From the NCBI RefSeq assembly GCF_022410465.1, contig NZ_JAJSON010000025.1, forward strand, positions 496,001-560,000: a stretch of 64,000 bases of DNA, written 5' to 3'. The notes beneath the pieces are model-generated. The model did not search any database, was not told where the DNA came from, and saw only the letters and a list, made by a program, of their open reading frames with translations. Numbering within the stretch: the stretch's first letter is position 1; each line of letters starts with the position of its first letter. The DNA comes from Christiangramia crocea. GTDB taxonomy: Bacteria; Bacteroidota; Bacteroidia; Flavobacteriales; Flavobacteriaceae. Positions 24,594 through 33,537 of this stretch are shown here, in pieces. The position numbers and the translations under genes were made by a program.

Positions 24594-25280
24594 ATGAGAA
24601 TATTTAAATTTTTGAGCAGCAATTTCCTGTTTGTTCTTCTCTTAATACCTCTTGCAGGGATAAAAGCTCAGGATGCTGTAAAAGTCGATCCTGAGCATTA
24701 TAAGGTTGAAGTGGATAATCCTCAGGTGAGGATTCTGCGCATAAGCTATAATCCAGGAGAAGAATCGGTAATGCATGGCCACCCGGAAGGAGTTGCGGTG
24801 TTTCTTACAGACCATACCGCTAAAATGAAGACAGATGATGGTAAGTCATTTGAGATGGCCGGACAAAAAGGTGATGTAATGTGGTTGGAAAAGTCTAAAC
24901 ATCAACCCAGTAATATTGGGGATAAACCTTTTGAACTTATTCAAATTGAGTTAAAGAATAATATAGCCGGGCAAAAGAGCCTGCATTTGTTTGAACTTCC
25001 CGAAGGCGTTACTGAAAGGCAATTAAGTGATCATTTAAAAGAGATGAATCAGGCCATTCGTGAAGAAGGCTATCCGCAAGCCGGATACCATTTATATAAG
25101 CTTCAGGGAACCAATAATGAAAATTATCAGTATTTTCTGGAGGGTGTATGGCCGGATGCTGCCACCTATGATAAAATTCATAACTCCGAAAAATGGAAAG
25201 AGATAGCCGAAAAAGGAAAGGAGATGATAGAAAAGGTAAGAGCCAGTGAGCTTTATTTAAAAGCTACAAGAGTTGAATAA
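24594..25280 (+). CDS. Secreted cupin domain protein
   Basis: This 228-residue protein has a signal peptide (FLSSNFLFVLLLIPLAGIKAQ). The cupin barrel shows the metal-type first motif in NPGEESVMHGHPEG and a second motif further on (GDVMWLEKSKHQPSNIGDKP). A C-terminal half (about 125-228) contains a repeat-like Tyr-rich segment (AGYHLYKLQGTNNENYQY) of unknown role. I use the ATG at 24594; a TTG 12 bp upstream overlaps the previous stop. Last gene of the operon, followed by a strong terminator. Confidence 0.8.
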   Translation: MRIFKFLSSNFLFVLLLIPLAGIKAQDAVKVDPEHYKVEVDNPQVRILRISYNPGEESVMHGHPEGVAVFLTDHTAKMKTDDGKSFEMAGQKGDVMWLEKSKHQPSNIGDKPFELIQIELKNNIAGQKSLHLFELPEGVTERQLSDHLKEMNQAIREEGYPQAGYHLYKLQGTNNENYQYFLEGVWPDAATYDKIHNSEKWKEIAEKGKEMIEKVRASELYLKATRVE

Positions 25281-25300
25281 ACTACCTTTTCTTTATGGTT

Positions 25301-25334
25301 AAACGCTTAAAAAGGAGATCCTTTTTAAGCGTTT
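25301..25334. terminator. Strong terminator after the secreted-protein operon
   Basis: A 16-bp perfect stem (arms AAACGCTTAAAAAGGA and TCCTTTTTAAGCGTTT, 2-base loop) is followed by T on the plus strand. It separates the plus-strand operon from the minus-strand YeeE genes, whose last stop is at 25350. Confidence 0.8.
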
Positions 25335-25349
25335 TTCATATATAATAGA

Positions 25350-25763
25350 TTAATGAGGTAATTTATCCTTTAATATTCCATAGACAAAAGTTCCTAGGAT
25401 CGCGGCAAGAAATACCACTATCACAGAAATATATCCTGCCCCAATAAGGGTGTATATAGGGCCGGGGCAGGCTCCTGCCAGTGCCCAGCCAAGTCCGAAA
25501 ACGATACCTCCCATTATATTCGCGGTGTACTCTTTTTCCTTTGGTGCTATTCTAATATCCTGTCCACTAAAGTCCTTAAGTTTTTTCTTTTTTATAAGCT
25601 GGATTCCAAGTACACCAATCACCAGTGCCGAACCCATGATCCCATACATATGAAAGGAATCGAACTGGAACATCTCATAGATCCTGAACCATGAAGCCGC
25701 TTCAGATTTGAACATTACGATTCCAAAAAATATACCTGTCAACAAATATCCTACTACTCTCAT
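25350..25763 (-). CDS. YeeE/YedE-type thiosulfate transporter subunit (short)
   Basis: This 137-residue membrane protein has about four helices and the YeeE/YedE-type glycine-cysteine motif (GLGWALAGACPGPIYTLIGAGY). Half-size YeeE proteins occur in pairs and act together in thiosulfate or sulfur-compound uptake. It follows its 185-residue partner by 3 bp. Sulfur-handling genes elsewhere in the window (MBL-rhodanese, TauE/SafE) suggest a common role. Confidence 0.88.
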   Translation of the reverse strand: MRVVGYLLTGIFFGIVMFKSEAASWFRIYEMFQFDSFHMYGIMGSALVIGVLGIQLIKKKKLKDFSGQDIRIAPKEKEYTANIMGGIVFGLGWALAGACPGPIYTLIGAGYISVIVVFLAAILGTFVYGILKDKLPH

Positions 25764-25766
25764 ATC

Positions 25767-26324
25767 TTAAAATATTAATGGAAATAATAAATGAATCATC
25801 ATTAGGCCTCCTATGAAGAATCCTACCACTGCGATTAGTGAAGGTAACTGAAGATCACTCAGGCCAAAAATGGCATGACCGGAGGTACAACCTCCCGCCC
25901 ATCTGGCACCAAAACCTATCAGGAAACCACCAACAATAAGAATACTCAGTGCCTTCCAGTCGGTCAAAGCTTCGAGGCTATATATTTCATCCGGTAGATA
26001 AGCCTTACCCGAACTTTCAAAGCCTAATTCATTAAGAGTTGTAACCGTTTGCGGATTGATATCTACAGCAGGATCTGCAGTTAAAAAATTGATCGCTATA
26101 AATCCGCCAATGGCAGCACCCAGGATCACGATAAGATTCCATCTTTGCTCCCGCCAGTTAAATTTGAAATAATCGGCCTTCCTGTCAGCCCCGCACATGG
26201 TGCAGAGTGTTTGAAGATTGGAGGACATTCCAAATTTCTTTCCCATGAAAATTAGAAGGAACATAATCAAAGCTATCAGAGGACCTGAAACGTACCAGGG
26301 CCAGGGTTGTAATATCATTTCCAT
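25767..26324 (-). CDS. YeeE/YedE-type thiosulfate transporter subunit (long)
   Basis: This 185-residue membrane protein has four or five helices and the family signature GGFLIGFGARWAGGCTSGHA. I start at the ATG before EMILQPWPWYVSG; a longer frame adds nine residues with no support. It contains an additional CTMCGADRKADYF segment that could bind metal or sulfur. The pair forms a two-gene operon on the minus strand. Confidence 0.88.
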   Translation of the reverse strand: MEMILQPWPWYVSGPLIALIMFLLIFMGKKFGMSSNLQTLCTMCGADRKADYFKFNWREQRWNLIVILGAAIGGFIAINFLTADPAVDINPQTVTTLNELGFESSGKAYLPDEIYSLEALTDWKALSILIVGGFLIGFGARWAGGCTSGHAIFGLSDLQLPSLIAVVGFFIGGLMMIHLLFPLIF

Positions 26325-26408
26325 AATGCATTTTTTTTGGGGGGATGGCAAAAGTAAGTATTCTATACTGTATTTTCAGAACAGAATTCCCTAATTGAAA
26401 AGAATTGA

Positions 26409-27311
26409 TCAGGAGTTCCCTTTAATATATTCTTTAATATTCTGTATTACCTTTTCTGAAAGTCTTTCCAGGGTTTGTTCAGACCAGCCTGCACTGGAGT
26501 CAGAAACTATAACCCGCGGCATCATTCTCGTCTCTGAGGTCAATTCTTTCTTGCCGTCTGCATCAAAGATCGCAAAATTGCCGGAATTCTTTATCCATTT
26601 TTTAAAAGCACGTTTCTCAAAAGGCAACCCAAGCGAAGTATTGATAAGGATTTTCCCGTTTCCAAATATCCTGAATTCATTTTCTGCAATCAATATAGTA
26701 TTCTTCGGAAGGTGAAATGATATCACCTCGGAAGTTTTTAATAATTCATTTAATGGACGGTATTCAACTCCCTTTTTCTCCCATTCAGTTTGCCTGGACC
26801 GACTATAATAAGACAGTTCTGCACCAAACGGTAGTAAACATTTGGCTAGCAGCTGGCCGGTAACACCCATGCCTACAATTCCAATCCTAAGTCCCGTAAG
26901 TTCCTGAGGTAGTTCTTTCCATTGTTCTTCCTTATAGCCATTGAGCAATTGTATAAGTTCAGAAATTATGAATTCGGCCACCCCGGGATCGCCATAATCC
27001 CTAATTCCTTTTACTGATATTCCATTTTGTCCTGCGAATTTCACTGCTACATTAGCCGACTCATCATCATACAGGCTGCAGGCCATGCCAATATATTTTA
27101 ATTCAGGACAGGCTTTAATGACCTCCTCGTCTATTTCTGTACGCCATGAAACAATGATAGCTTCAGCATTACCAATACGATTAATGATCTCTTCCTTTTG
27201 CTTTGGATAGTCCGAATAAACCACCACCTCCCCGGAAAGTTTTTCCAGTTCTGATAAGGCTTGCTTATTAAGCCTGGTATTGTCCACACAGATTATCTTA
27301 TTGAATTTCAT
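26409..27311 (-). CDS. D-2-hydroxyacid dehydrogenase-like protein with altered active site
   Basis: This 300-residue protein has the NAD-binding motif GIVGMGVTG (144-152) and the general D-2-hydroxyacid dehydrogenase layout. The two catalytic positions are changed: the segment normally reading NTARG is NTSLG (Leu227 in place of the substrate-binding Arg), and the TPHxAG motif is SDSSAG (Ser272 in place of the catalytic His). It may not be an ordinary dehydrogenase. It precedes the repeat block that separates it from the carboxylase operon. Confidence 0.8.
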   Translation of the reverse strand: MKFNKIICVDNTRLNKQALSELEKLSGEVVVYSDYPKQKEEIINRIGNAEAIIVSWRTEIDEEVIKACPELKYIGMACSLYDDESANVAVKFAGQNGISVKGIRDYGDPGVAEFIISELIQLLNGYKEEQWKELPQELTGLRIGIVGMGVTGQLLAKCLLPFGAELSYYSRSRQTEWEKKGVEYRPLNELLKTSEVISFHLPKNTILIAENEFRIFGNGKILINTSLGLPFEKRAFKKWIKNSGNFAIFDADGKKELTSETRMMPRVIVSDSSAGWSEQTLERLSEKVIQNIKEYIKGNS

Positions 27312-27363
27312 ATACTTTATTTATAGAAAACCACTCGACTTCGCCCGAGGTGACCTAAACAAC

Positions 27364-27639
27364 GTAACTGCGAGGGAGCAAGGCGACCGAAGCAGTCTCA
27401 TGATGACACCAGCTCCGAAGAGATTGCTTCGCTCTGCTCGCAATGACTCGCGAAACGTCACTGCGAGGGAGTGAAACGACCGAAGCAGTCTCATGATAAT
27501 TCCTAGAACAAAGTAGAGATTGCTTCGTTTCACTCGCAATGACCTGGACAACGTCACTGCGAGGGAGCAAGGCGACCGAAGCAGTCTCAAGATGATTCCT
27601 CGAACCAGGAAGCGATTGCTTCGCTCTGCTCGCAATGAC
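27364..27639. repeat. Three tandem REP-like palindromic units
   Basis: There are three units of about 85 bp (27364-27447, 27457-27543, 27553-27639) spaced by about 95 bp. Each has a left arm resembling GTCACTGCGAGGGAG...GCAGTCTCATGATGA and a right arm GAGATTGCTTCG...TCGCAATGAC that are partial reverse complements, so each unit folds into a long hairpin. The last one ends 1 bp before the stop codon of the carboxylase gene. Confidence 0.85.
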
Positions 27640-27640
27640 C

Positions 27641-29182
27641 TTACAATGGAATATTCCCGTGTTTTCTGTTCGGTCTTAAAACATGCTTATTCTCCAGGGC
27701 ACTGAATGCCTTGATCAGCTTACGACGTGTATCTTTAGGCATGATCACCTCATCGATGAATCCCCGCTGAGCTGCTTCGAAAGGAGTCGCAAATTTCTCT
27801 GCATATTCTGCTTCTTTTTCGGCAAGTTTCTTTTCCGGATCATCCGCTTCAGCAATTTCCTTTCGGAAAATAATTTCTGAAGCTCCTTTGGCTCCCATTA
27901 CCGCAATCTCGGCAGTAGGCCAGGCAAAGTTAAAGTCGGCCCCGATATGCTTGGAATTCATCACATCATAGGCTCCGCCGTATGCTTTACGGGTAATTAC
28001 GGTTACCTTCGGCACGGTAGCTTCGCTCAGGGCGTATAGCAATTTCGCTCCATGAAGGATGATCCCGTTCCACTCCTGATCGGTTCCCGGCAGGAAACCA
28101 GGCACATCCACAAGCACAAGCAACGGGATATTAAAACAGTCGCAAAATCGTGTGAACCTGGCTGCTTTTTTTGAAGAATCAACATCAAGTACCCCGGCGA
28201 GGCTCATAGGCTGATTGGCGATCACTCCAACGCTCCTCCCTCCTATCCTGGCGAAACCAACAATAATATTATCGGCATAATTCTTATGTATCTCAAAGAA
28301 TGAATCCTCATCTATAATGCCTTTAATCACCTCATGCATATCATAAGGCTTATTGGAGCTATCAGGAACTATGCCTTCAAGAACCTCCCGGTGCTCATCA
28401 CCCAGTTCAAAAGGAAGCTTCTCAGGTGCCGCTTGATTGTTCTGCGGCATATAGCTTATTAATTGTTTGATGTTCTCCAGGCAAACAATATCATTTGCAC
28501 AGGTAAGATGCGTAACCCCAGATTTAGTGGAATGTGTGCTGGCTCCTCCAAGTTCTTCAGAAGTCACCGACTCATTGGTCACGGTCTTCACCACGTTAGG
28601 CCCCGTAACGAACATATAGGAAGTATCCTCAACCATCAGGGTAAAATCGGTCATGGCAGGTGAATAGACCGCTCCACCGGCACACGGCCCCATAATTGCG
28701 GATATCTGTGGTATGACCCCGGAAGCCTTTACATTTCTATGAAAAATATCGGCATAACCTCCAAGAGACTTTACTCCTTCCTGTATCCTTGCACCACCGG
28801 AATCATTCAACCCTATCATGGGAGCTCCGGTCTTAACGGCAAGGTCCATAACCTTACATATCTTTTCGGCATGAGTTTCAGAGAGTGAACCTCCAAAAAC
28901 TGTAAAATCCTGAGCGAATACATAGACAAGCCGGCCATTGATGGTGCCATAGCCCGTCACAACACCATCTCCGTAATATTTTTGTTTATCCATACCAAAA
29001 TCAGTGGTACGGTGGGTAACTAAAATGCCTATTTCTTCAAATGAATTTTCATCCAGCAGGTATTCTATCCGCTCGCGGGCGGTAAGTTTTTTCTTTTCGT
29101 GTTGTTTGGCAATCCTCTTTTCGCCACCTCCTTTATGAGCTTCGGCAATCTTTTCTTTTAATTTATCAAGGTTGTTACTCAT
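27641..29182 (-). CDS. Acyl-CoA (propionyl-CoA) carboxylase carboxyltransferase subunit
   Basis: This is a 513-residue carboxyltransferase of the PccB type. The start [20 protein letters not shown], the conserved [10 protein letters not shown] and the two crotonase-like domains are present ([39 protein letters not shown]). It transfers the carboxyl group from biotin to propionyl-CoA or acetyl-CoA. It is the last gene of the three-gene carboxylase operon. The REP-like array ends 1 bp from its stop. Confidence 0.92.
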   Translation of the reverse strand: MSNNLDKLKEKIAEAHKGGGEKRIAKQHEKKKLTARERIEYLLDENSFEEIGILVTHRTTDFGMDKQKYYGDGVVTGYGTINGRLVYVFAQDFTVFGGSLSETHAEKICKVMDLAVKTGAPMIGLNDSGGARIQEGVKSLGGYADIFHRNVKASGVIPQISAIMGPCAGGAVYSPAMTDFTLMVEDTSYMFVTGPNVVKTVTNESVTSEELGGASTHSTKSGVTHLTCANDIVCLENIKQLISYMPQNNQAAPEKLPFELGDEHREVLEGIVPDSSNKPYDMHEVIKGIIDEDSFFEIHKNYADNIIVGFARIGGRSVGVIANQPMSLAGVLDVDSSKKAARFTRFCDCFNIPLLVLVDVPGFLPGTDQEWNGIILHGAKLLYALSEATVPKVTVITRKAYGGAYDVMNSKHIGADFNFAWPTAEIAVMGAKGASEIIFRKEIAEADDPEKKLAEKEAEYAEKFATPFEAAQRGFIDEVIMPKDTRRKLIKAFSALENKHVLRPNRKHGNIPL

Positions 29183-29222
29183 TACTTCGATTCTGAATTA
29201 AAAAAATCTATTTCCCGGTATT

Positions 29223-30665
29223 CTAATTATGAGGTAATCTTAATTGTTCCCTATCCTTAAAATATTGTTTTAATGCCATGAGAGCAGCCAGGCGGGCTTC
29301 TTTCTCTGTTTCTTCTTTAAGTGCCTCAGGTGAATAATACTTCTTAACGAAATGCGTATCGAATTTTCCGCTTCGGAATGCGTCGTGCTGAAAGACAAAT
29401 TTTCCAAAAGGCAGGGTTGTACTCACTCCCTCTACTATATAATCATCGATGGCCTTTATAATCAACTGTATGGCTTCCTCACGGGTTCTTCCATAAGTGA
29501 TGAGTTTGGCAAGCATTGGGTCATAATAGATAGGCACATCCATACCTTCCTCAAAGCCATTGTCCAGCCTTATGCCCTCTCCGGAAGGCAGACGGTATTT
29601 TTCCAATTTTCCCGTACTCGGCATAAAATCTTCCAACGGATCTTCGGCATACACCCTAAGTTCCATCGCATGACCGTTTATTTTAAGATCTTCCTGTGAG
29701 AATGCAAGTTTCTCCCCGCGTGCTACCAGAATTTGTTGCTCTACCAGATCCACTCCTGTGATATATTCGGTTACCGGGTGTTCTACCTGTAACCTGGTGT
29801 TCATTTCAAGAAAATAGAAGTTCCGATTCTCGTCAAACAAAAACTCCACAGTACCTGCACCAACATAATCACAGGCTTTTGCCACTTTAACCGCGGCCTC
29901 TCCCATTTCCTTTCTTAATGCTTCATCAAGTACGACTGAAGGTGCTTCTTCCACCACTTTCTGATGTCTTCGCTGAATGCTACATTCTCTTTCGAAAAGA
30001 TGAACAATATTTCCGTGGGTATCTGCCAGTACCTGAATTTCAATATGTCTGGGTGATGCCACATATTTCTCGATAAATACAGAACCGTCTCCGAATGCCG
30101 ATTCGGCCTCACTAATGGCGCGCTTCATCTGATCCTCTAGATCCTTCTCTTTTTCAACGATTCTCATCCCTTTACCCCCACCACCTGCAGAGGCTTTTAT
30201 AAGTATGGGGAATCCAATATCATTCCCAATCTTCTTCGCTTTTTCCGTATCGGTGATAGCTTCATCGATTCCCGGCACCATGGGAATATTATATTTTTTG
30301 ACCGCGTCTTTAGCTGCCAGCTTGCTCCCCATGACCTCAATGGCTTTTGAACCAGGGCCTATCCAGGTAATGCCGTTCTTTTCGACTTTCTCGGCAAACG
30401 CAGCATTTTCGCTTAAAAATCCATATCCGGGATGTATCCCGTCAACATTAAGCTCCCTGGCTACTTCTATTATTTTATCTGCTTTAAGGTAAGATTCACT
30501 GGAAGGCGCTTCTCCAATGCAAACCGCTTCATCAGCAAACTTCACATGGGGCGCATTCCTGTCGGCCTTGGAAAAAACCGCTACGGTATCGATTCCCATT
30601 TTTTTGATGGTTTTCATCACCCTCAATGCGATCTCTCCCCTGTTGGCTACTAATATTTTCTTCAT
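29223..30665 (-). CDS. accC: Biotin carboxylase subunit
   Basis: This 480-residue ATP-grasp biotin carboxylase carboxylates the biotin on the carrier protein. The ATP-grasp loop GGGGKGM is near residue 163, HIEIQVLADTHGN and ERECSIQRRHQKVVEEAPS are intact, and the catalytic EMNTRLQVEHPVTE lies near residues 285-300. It is the middle gene of the operon, between the biotin carrier and the carboxyltransferase. Confidence 0.94.
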   Translation of the reverse strand: MKKILVANRGEIALRVMKTIKKMGIDTVAVFSKADRNAPHVKFADEAVCIGEAPSSESYLKADKIIEVARELNVDGIHPGYGFLSENAAFAEKVEKNGITWIGPGSKAIEVMGSKLAAKDAVKKYNIPMVPGIDEAITDTEKAKKIGNDIGFPILIKASAGGGGKGMRIVEKEKDLEDQMKRAISEAESAFGDGSVFIEKYVASPRHIEIQVLADTHGNIVHLFERECSIQRRHQKVVEEAPSVVLDEALRKEMGEAAVKVAKACDYVGAGTVEFLFDENRNFYFLEMNTRLQVEHPVTEYITGVDLVEQQILVARGEKLAFSQEDLKINGHAMELRVYAEDPLEDFMPSTGKLEKYRLPSGEGIRLDNGFEEGMDVPIYYDPMLAKLITYGRTREEAIQLIIKAIDDYIVEGVSTTLPFGKFVFQHDAFRSGKFDTHFVKKYYSPEALKEETEKEARLAALMALKQYFKDREQLRLPHN

Positions 30666-30750
30666 ATTTATTTTTTAACAAGACCTCGACTATGCTCAAG
30701 GTGACTTCTCATTAATTTTATAATTTTTATTTCGGAAATCCCACTTCCAG

Positions 30751-31236
30751 TTACTCCATTTCTATCAATAACTGATTCTTCTCTACAGTATCTGTCTTAT
30801 TTACAGTTATTGATTTTACCACTCCATCTCTGGGAGCTGTAAGGGTATTCTCCATTTTCATCGCTTCCAGTACCAGAAGGTAGTCACCTTCTTTTACCTC
30901 ATCCCCTTCTTTCACATTCACTTCCAGGATAAGACCTGGCATCGGCGCCTTGATATCGTTTACCTGATGAAGACTTCCCAAAGACAGCCCCATATCATCG
31001 ATAAGCATATCAAGGTCATTATTGATCCTGACCGAATATATATTGGAGTTTATTTTAATATCATATTTCCGGCTAAGGAAATCGGGTTTAAGTATCTCCG
31101 CAGTGAAAGACCGTTTATGTTTAAGAAGATGATAGTGAGAATTTGAAGTTTGCTGTGTGTCAAGAGCATCTACCTCTTCCTGGGTGAATTCAAAATTGTA
31201 GGTATCATTAACTTTTACCCTGTATTTTTTATCCAT
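30751..31236 (-). CDS. Biotin carboxyl carrier protein of acyl-CoA carboxylase
   Basis: This 161-residue protein has an N-terminal unknown region and a C-terminal biotinyl domain. Biotin would be attached at the Lys of EAMKMEN (LVLEAMKMENTLTAP). I use the ATG before DKKYRVKVND; a longer frame upstream lacks support. It is the first gene of the operon, upstream of the biotin carboxylase. Confidence 0.9.
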   Translation of the reverse strand: MDKKYRVKVNDTYNFEFTQEEVDALDTQQTSNSHYHLLKHKRSFTAEILKPDFLSRKYDIKINSNIYSVRINNDLDMLIDDMGLSLGSLHQVNDIKAPMPGLILEVNVKEGDEVKEGDYLLVLEAMKMENTLTAPRDGVVKSITVNKTDTVEKNQLLIEME

Positions 31237-31342
31237 AAAGTTCTGTGTTCTTTTTGAGCATGGTAGCGTAAATATAGAAAAATTAAGCTGTTTCAAATGT
31301 TGTAGAAATCTCAAATTATTGAAGGTCCTGGTGAAACCGGAT

Positions 31343-31559
31343 GAGATTGCTTCGCTTTGCTCGCAATGACTTAGGAAACCTCACTGCGAAGGAGCAAAGC
31401 GACTGATGCAGTCTTATGATGATCCCAACTCCGAAGAGATTGCTTCGCTGCGTTCGCAATGACCTGGGAAACGGCACTGCGAGGGAGTGAAACGACTGAC
31501 GCAGTCTCATGATGATCCAGCACCCCTTTAAAGATTGCGTCGCTTCGCTCGCAATGACT
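31343..31559. repeat. REP-like repeat block upstream of the GIY-YIG gene
   Basis: A right half-unit (31343-31370) is followed by two full units (31381-31463 and 31473-31559), all of the GTCACTGCGAG / GAGATTGCTTCG family. The block ends 24 bp before the nuclease start. Confidence 0.85.
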
Positions 31560-31582
31560 GGAATTAGAATTATATTTAATGA

Positions 31583-31882
31583 ATGAGGAAAAGTTATGTT
31601 TATATACTCACCAATAAAAACAAAAAAGTACTTTACACCGGAGTAACTTCCAATCTCATTAATCGAGTCTTTCAACACAAAACCAAATATTACAGAGGAA
31701 GTTTTTCTGCCAGGTACAATTGCGACCGACTGGTTTTTTATCTTGAATTTGAAAATATTGTTGAAGCCATCAATTTTGAAAAGAAAATTAAAGCCGGAAA
31801 CAGAGCCCGAAAAGAAAATTTGATTAATGATCAGAACCCCGAGTGGGTTGATCTTGCTGAGGATTGGATACTCCCTATTTGA
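31583..31882 (+). CDS. GIY-YIG family nuclease
   Basis: This 99-residue small GIY-YIG protein has YVYILTNKNKKVLYTGVTSN containing the catalytic Tyr residues, the following Arg (LINRVFQHK), the conserved Glu region (VEAINFEKKIK) and the distal Asn (INDQNPEW). Small stand-alone GIY-YIG proteins of this type are common in Bacteroidetes and have no established substrate. Here the gene lies between two blocks of REP-like repeats. The next repeat unit starts 2 bp after its stop codon, and upstream repeats end only 24 bp before its start. No other gene shares the interval. Confidence 0.88.
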   Translation: MRKSYVYILTNKNKKVLYTGVTSNLINRVFQHKTKYYRGSFSARYNCDRLVFYLEFENIVEAINFEKKIKAGNRARKENLINDQNPEWVDLAEDWILPI

Positions 31883-31883
31883 T

Positions 31884-32130
31884 GAGATTGCTTCGCTTTG
31901 CTCGCAATGACCATGGAAACGTCACTACGAAGGAGTGAAACGATTGATGCAGTCTCATTAAGACCCCAGCTCCAAAGTGATTGCTTCGCTGCGTTCGCAA
32001 TGACCATGGAAACGTCACTGCGAAGGAGTGAAACGACTGACGCAGTCTCATGATGACGCCAGCTCCGAAGAGATTGCTTCGCTTCGCTCGCAATGACCTG
32101 GGGAAAGTCATTAGCTTCGTGGGCAATGAC
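31884..32130. repeat. REP-like repeat block downstream of the GIY-YIG gene
   Basis: A right half-unit (31884-31911) directly after the nuclease stop is followed by two full units (31921-32003 and 32013-32097) and a degenerate remnant (32106-32130). The first half-unit and its flank share a 30-base identical stretch with the first half-unit upstream of the gene (31341-31370). Confidence 0.85.
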
Positions 32131-32138
32131 ACATAAAA

Positions 32139-32164
32139 AAACCCGGAAGGTTACTTCCGGGTTT
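32139..32164 (-). terminator. Terminator of the MBL-rhodanese operon
   Basis: Arms AAACCCGGAAG and CTTCCGGGTTT surround a 4-base loop, with an A-run on the plus strand that gives a T-run on the minus strand, just beyond the MBL-rhodanese stop. Confidence 0.85.
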
Positions 32165-32184
32165 AGATAATGGGTGTGATAAGC

Positions 32185-33534
32185 TTATTGCTTAAACTCC
32201 TTTATTGCTTCACTAAGATCATAAACCTTTGTATTTTCAAAACGATTCTCCAGGATACTGCTTCCCGCAGAAGATCTGTAACCTCCTGCACAATGAACCA
32301 CTACCGGCTTATGTGACGGGATCTCTGTAGTATTATCCCTCAGCTCATTCAAAGGAACGGTAATCGCATCTTCAAAGATCTTCCCTTCACTTACTTCGCT
32401 CTGATTCCTGATATCCACAATGGTATAATTATCCTTGTTTTTCTTGAAATCTTCAAGATCAAACTGATCTGATTTTTCAGACAGTTTATTACCTAAAGTA
32501 ACCACTGCTTTAACCTGTTTCTCATATCCTATCTTGGCTGTTCTTTCAAGTATTTCTTCAAGGCGATCTACGGATTCTATAACCAGGTAAAACTCCTCTT
32601 CAGGCTTGATAATGGCTCCAAGCCAGGTTTCATAACTGTCATCTTCAGATCTTGCCATGATGTTGATACTGTTTGGAAGGTGACCTGCTTTATAAACATC
32701 TCCATTACGTGTATCAACCACCACAACTCCTTCTTCCGGCTTATCAACATTCAGTCTGAGCTTATTGGCCCATTTGGTTCTCTGAACATTTTCAGGTCCT
32801 GTTTTATTGATATCCACATTGAAACCGAAGTAATAAGGAATGAAAGGCTGATCTTTAAGGATCTCTTCCACGAACTCTTCTTCGGTCTGCTCTTTAAAAG
32901 CCCAGTTCCCCTGACGCTCATTTCCAAGTGTACTTGAAGAAGCGTCACTCATATTCTTTCCGCAAAGCGAACCTGCTCCGTGAGCCGGATATACCAGGGC
33001 ATCATCAGGAAGATCGTTGAATTTCGTTTTAATGGTATTATACATCTGCTTGGCAAGGTCTACTCTCTTCGCCTTCATATTCCCGGCCTTTTCCCTCAGG
33101 TCTGGCCTTCCTACATTTCCAATGAAGAGTGTATCACCAGTGAATAAAGCGGTCTCATCACCTTCTTTAGCAACAACTGTGATACTATCTGGAGAGTGTC
33201 CCGGAGTATTTATTGCGCTGAATTCTATATTCCCAATATTCACAGTATCTCCATCATCAAAGCCTTTATGCGGATAATCGGCTCCCACCAGTTTGCTTAC
33301 ATAAATTGTAGCACCAGCTTCTTCATGTATCTGCAAGTGGCTGCTAACGAAGTCTGCATGGGGATGCGTTTCAAAAACCGCAACTATCTTTGCACCCTGT
33401 TCTTCAGCATACCTGTAATATTGCATAGGATTTCTTGAAGGGTCTACCAGCGCCATCTCTCCATCACTAACAACGGCATAAGAATAATGGGCCAGTGGGC
33501 TATCTTTAAACTGTTTTATGATCATATTTTTCAA
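32185..33534 (-). CDS. MBL-fold persulfide dioxygenase-like protein with two rhodanese domains
   Basis: The 449-residue protein begins with a metallo-beta-lactamase domain (about 1-240; THPHADF at 56-62 and HSPDSITVVA, FTGDTLFIGNVGRPDLR). This is the type found in glutathione or coenzyme A persulfide dioxygenases. Two rhodanese domains follow. The first (VVVVDTRNGDVYKAGHLPNS) lacks the catalytic Cys; the second has it (VVHCAGGYRSS). Likely role: oxidation of persulfide sulfur and detoxification of sulfide. It shares an operon with a fatty acid hydroxylase, 3 bp apart. Confidence 0.92.
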   Translation of the reverse strand: MKNMIIKQFKDSPLAHYSYAVVSDGEMALVDPSRNPMQYYRYAEEQGAKIVAVFETHPHADFVSSHLQIHEEAGATIYVSKLVGADYPHKGFDDGDTVNIGNIEFSAINTPGHSPDSITVVAKEGDETALFTGDTLFIGNVGRPDLREKAGNMKAKRVDLAKQMYNTIKTKFNDLPDDALVYPAHGAGSLCGKNMSDASSSTLGNERQGNWAFKEQTEEEFVEEILKDQPFIPYYFGFNVDINKTGPENVQRTKWANKLRLNVDKPEEGVVVVDTRNGDVYKAGHLPNSINIMARSEDDSYETWLGAIIKPEEEFYLVIESVDRLEEILERTAKIGYEKQVKAVVTLGNKLSEKSDQFDLEDFKKNKDNYTIVDIRNQSEVSEGKIFEDAITVPLNELRDNTTEIPSHKPVVVHCAGGYRSSAGSSILENRFENTKVYDLSEAIKEFKQ

Positions 33535-33537
33535 TTT

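Noticed and set aside
27321-27635. Frames with repeated RSNxF.. and PRSLRAKRSNL blocks within the REP-like arrays (also 31316-31678, 31875-32132)
   Set aside because: They are translations of the palindromic repeat itself. The periodic residues follow the repeat period, there is no start signal, and the same peptide appears in unrelated places.
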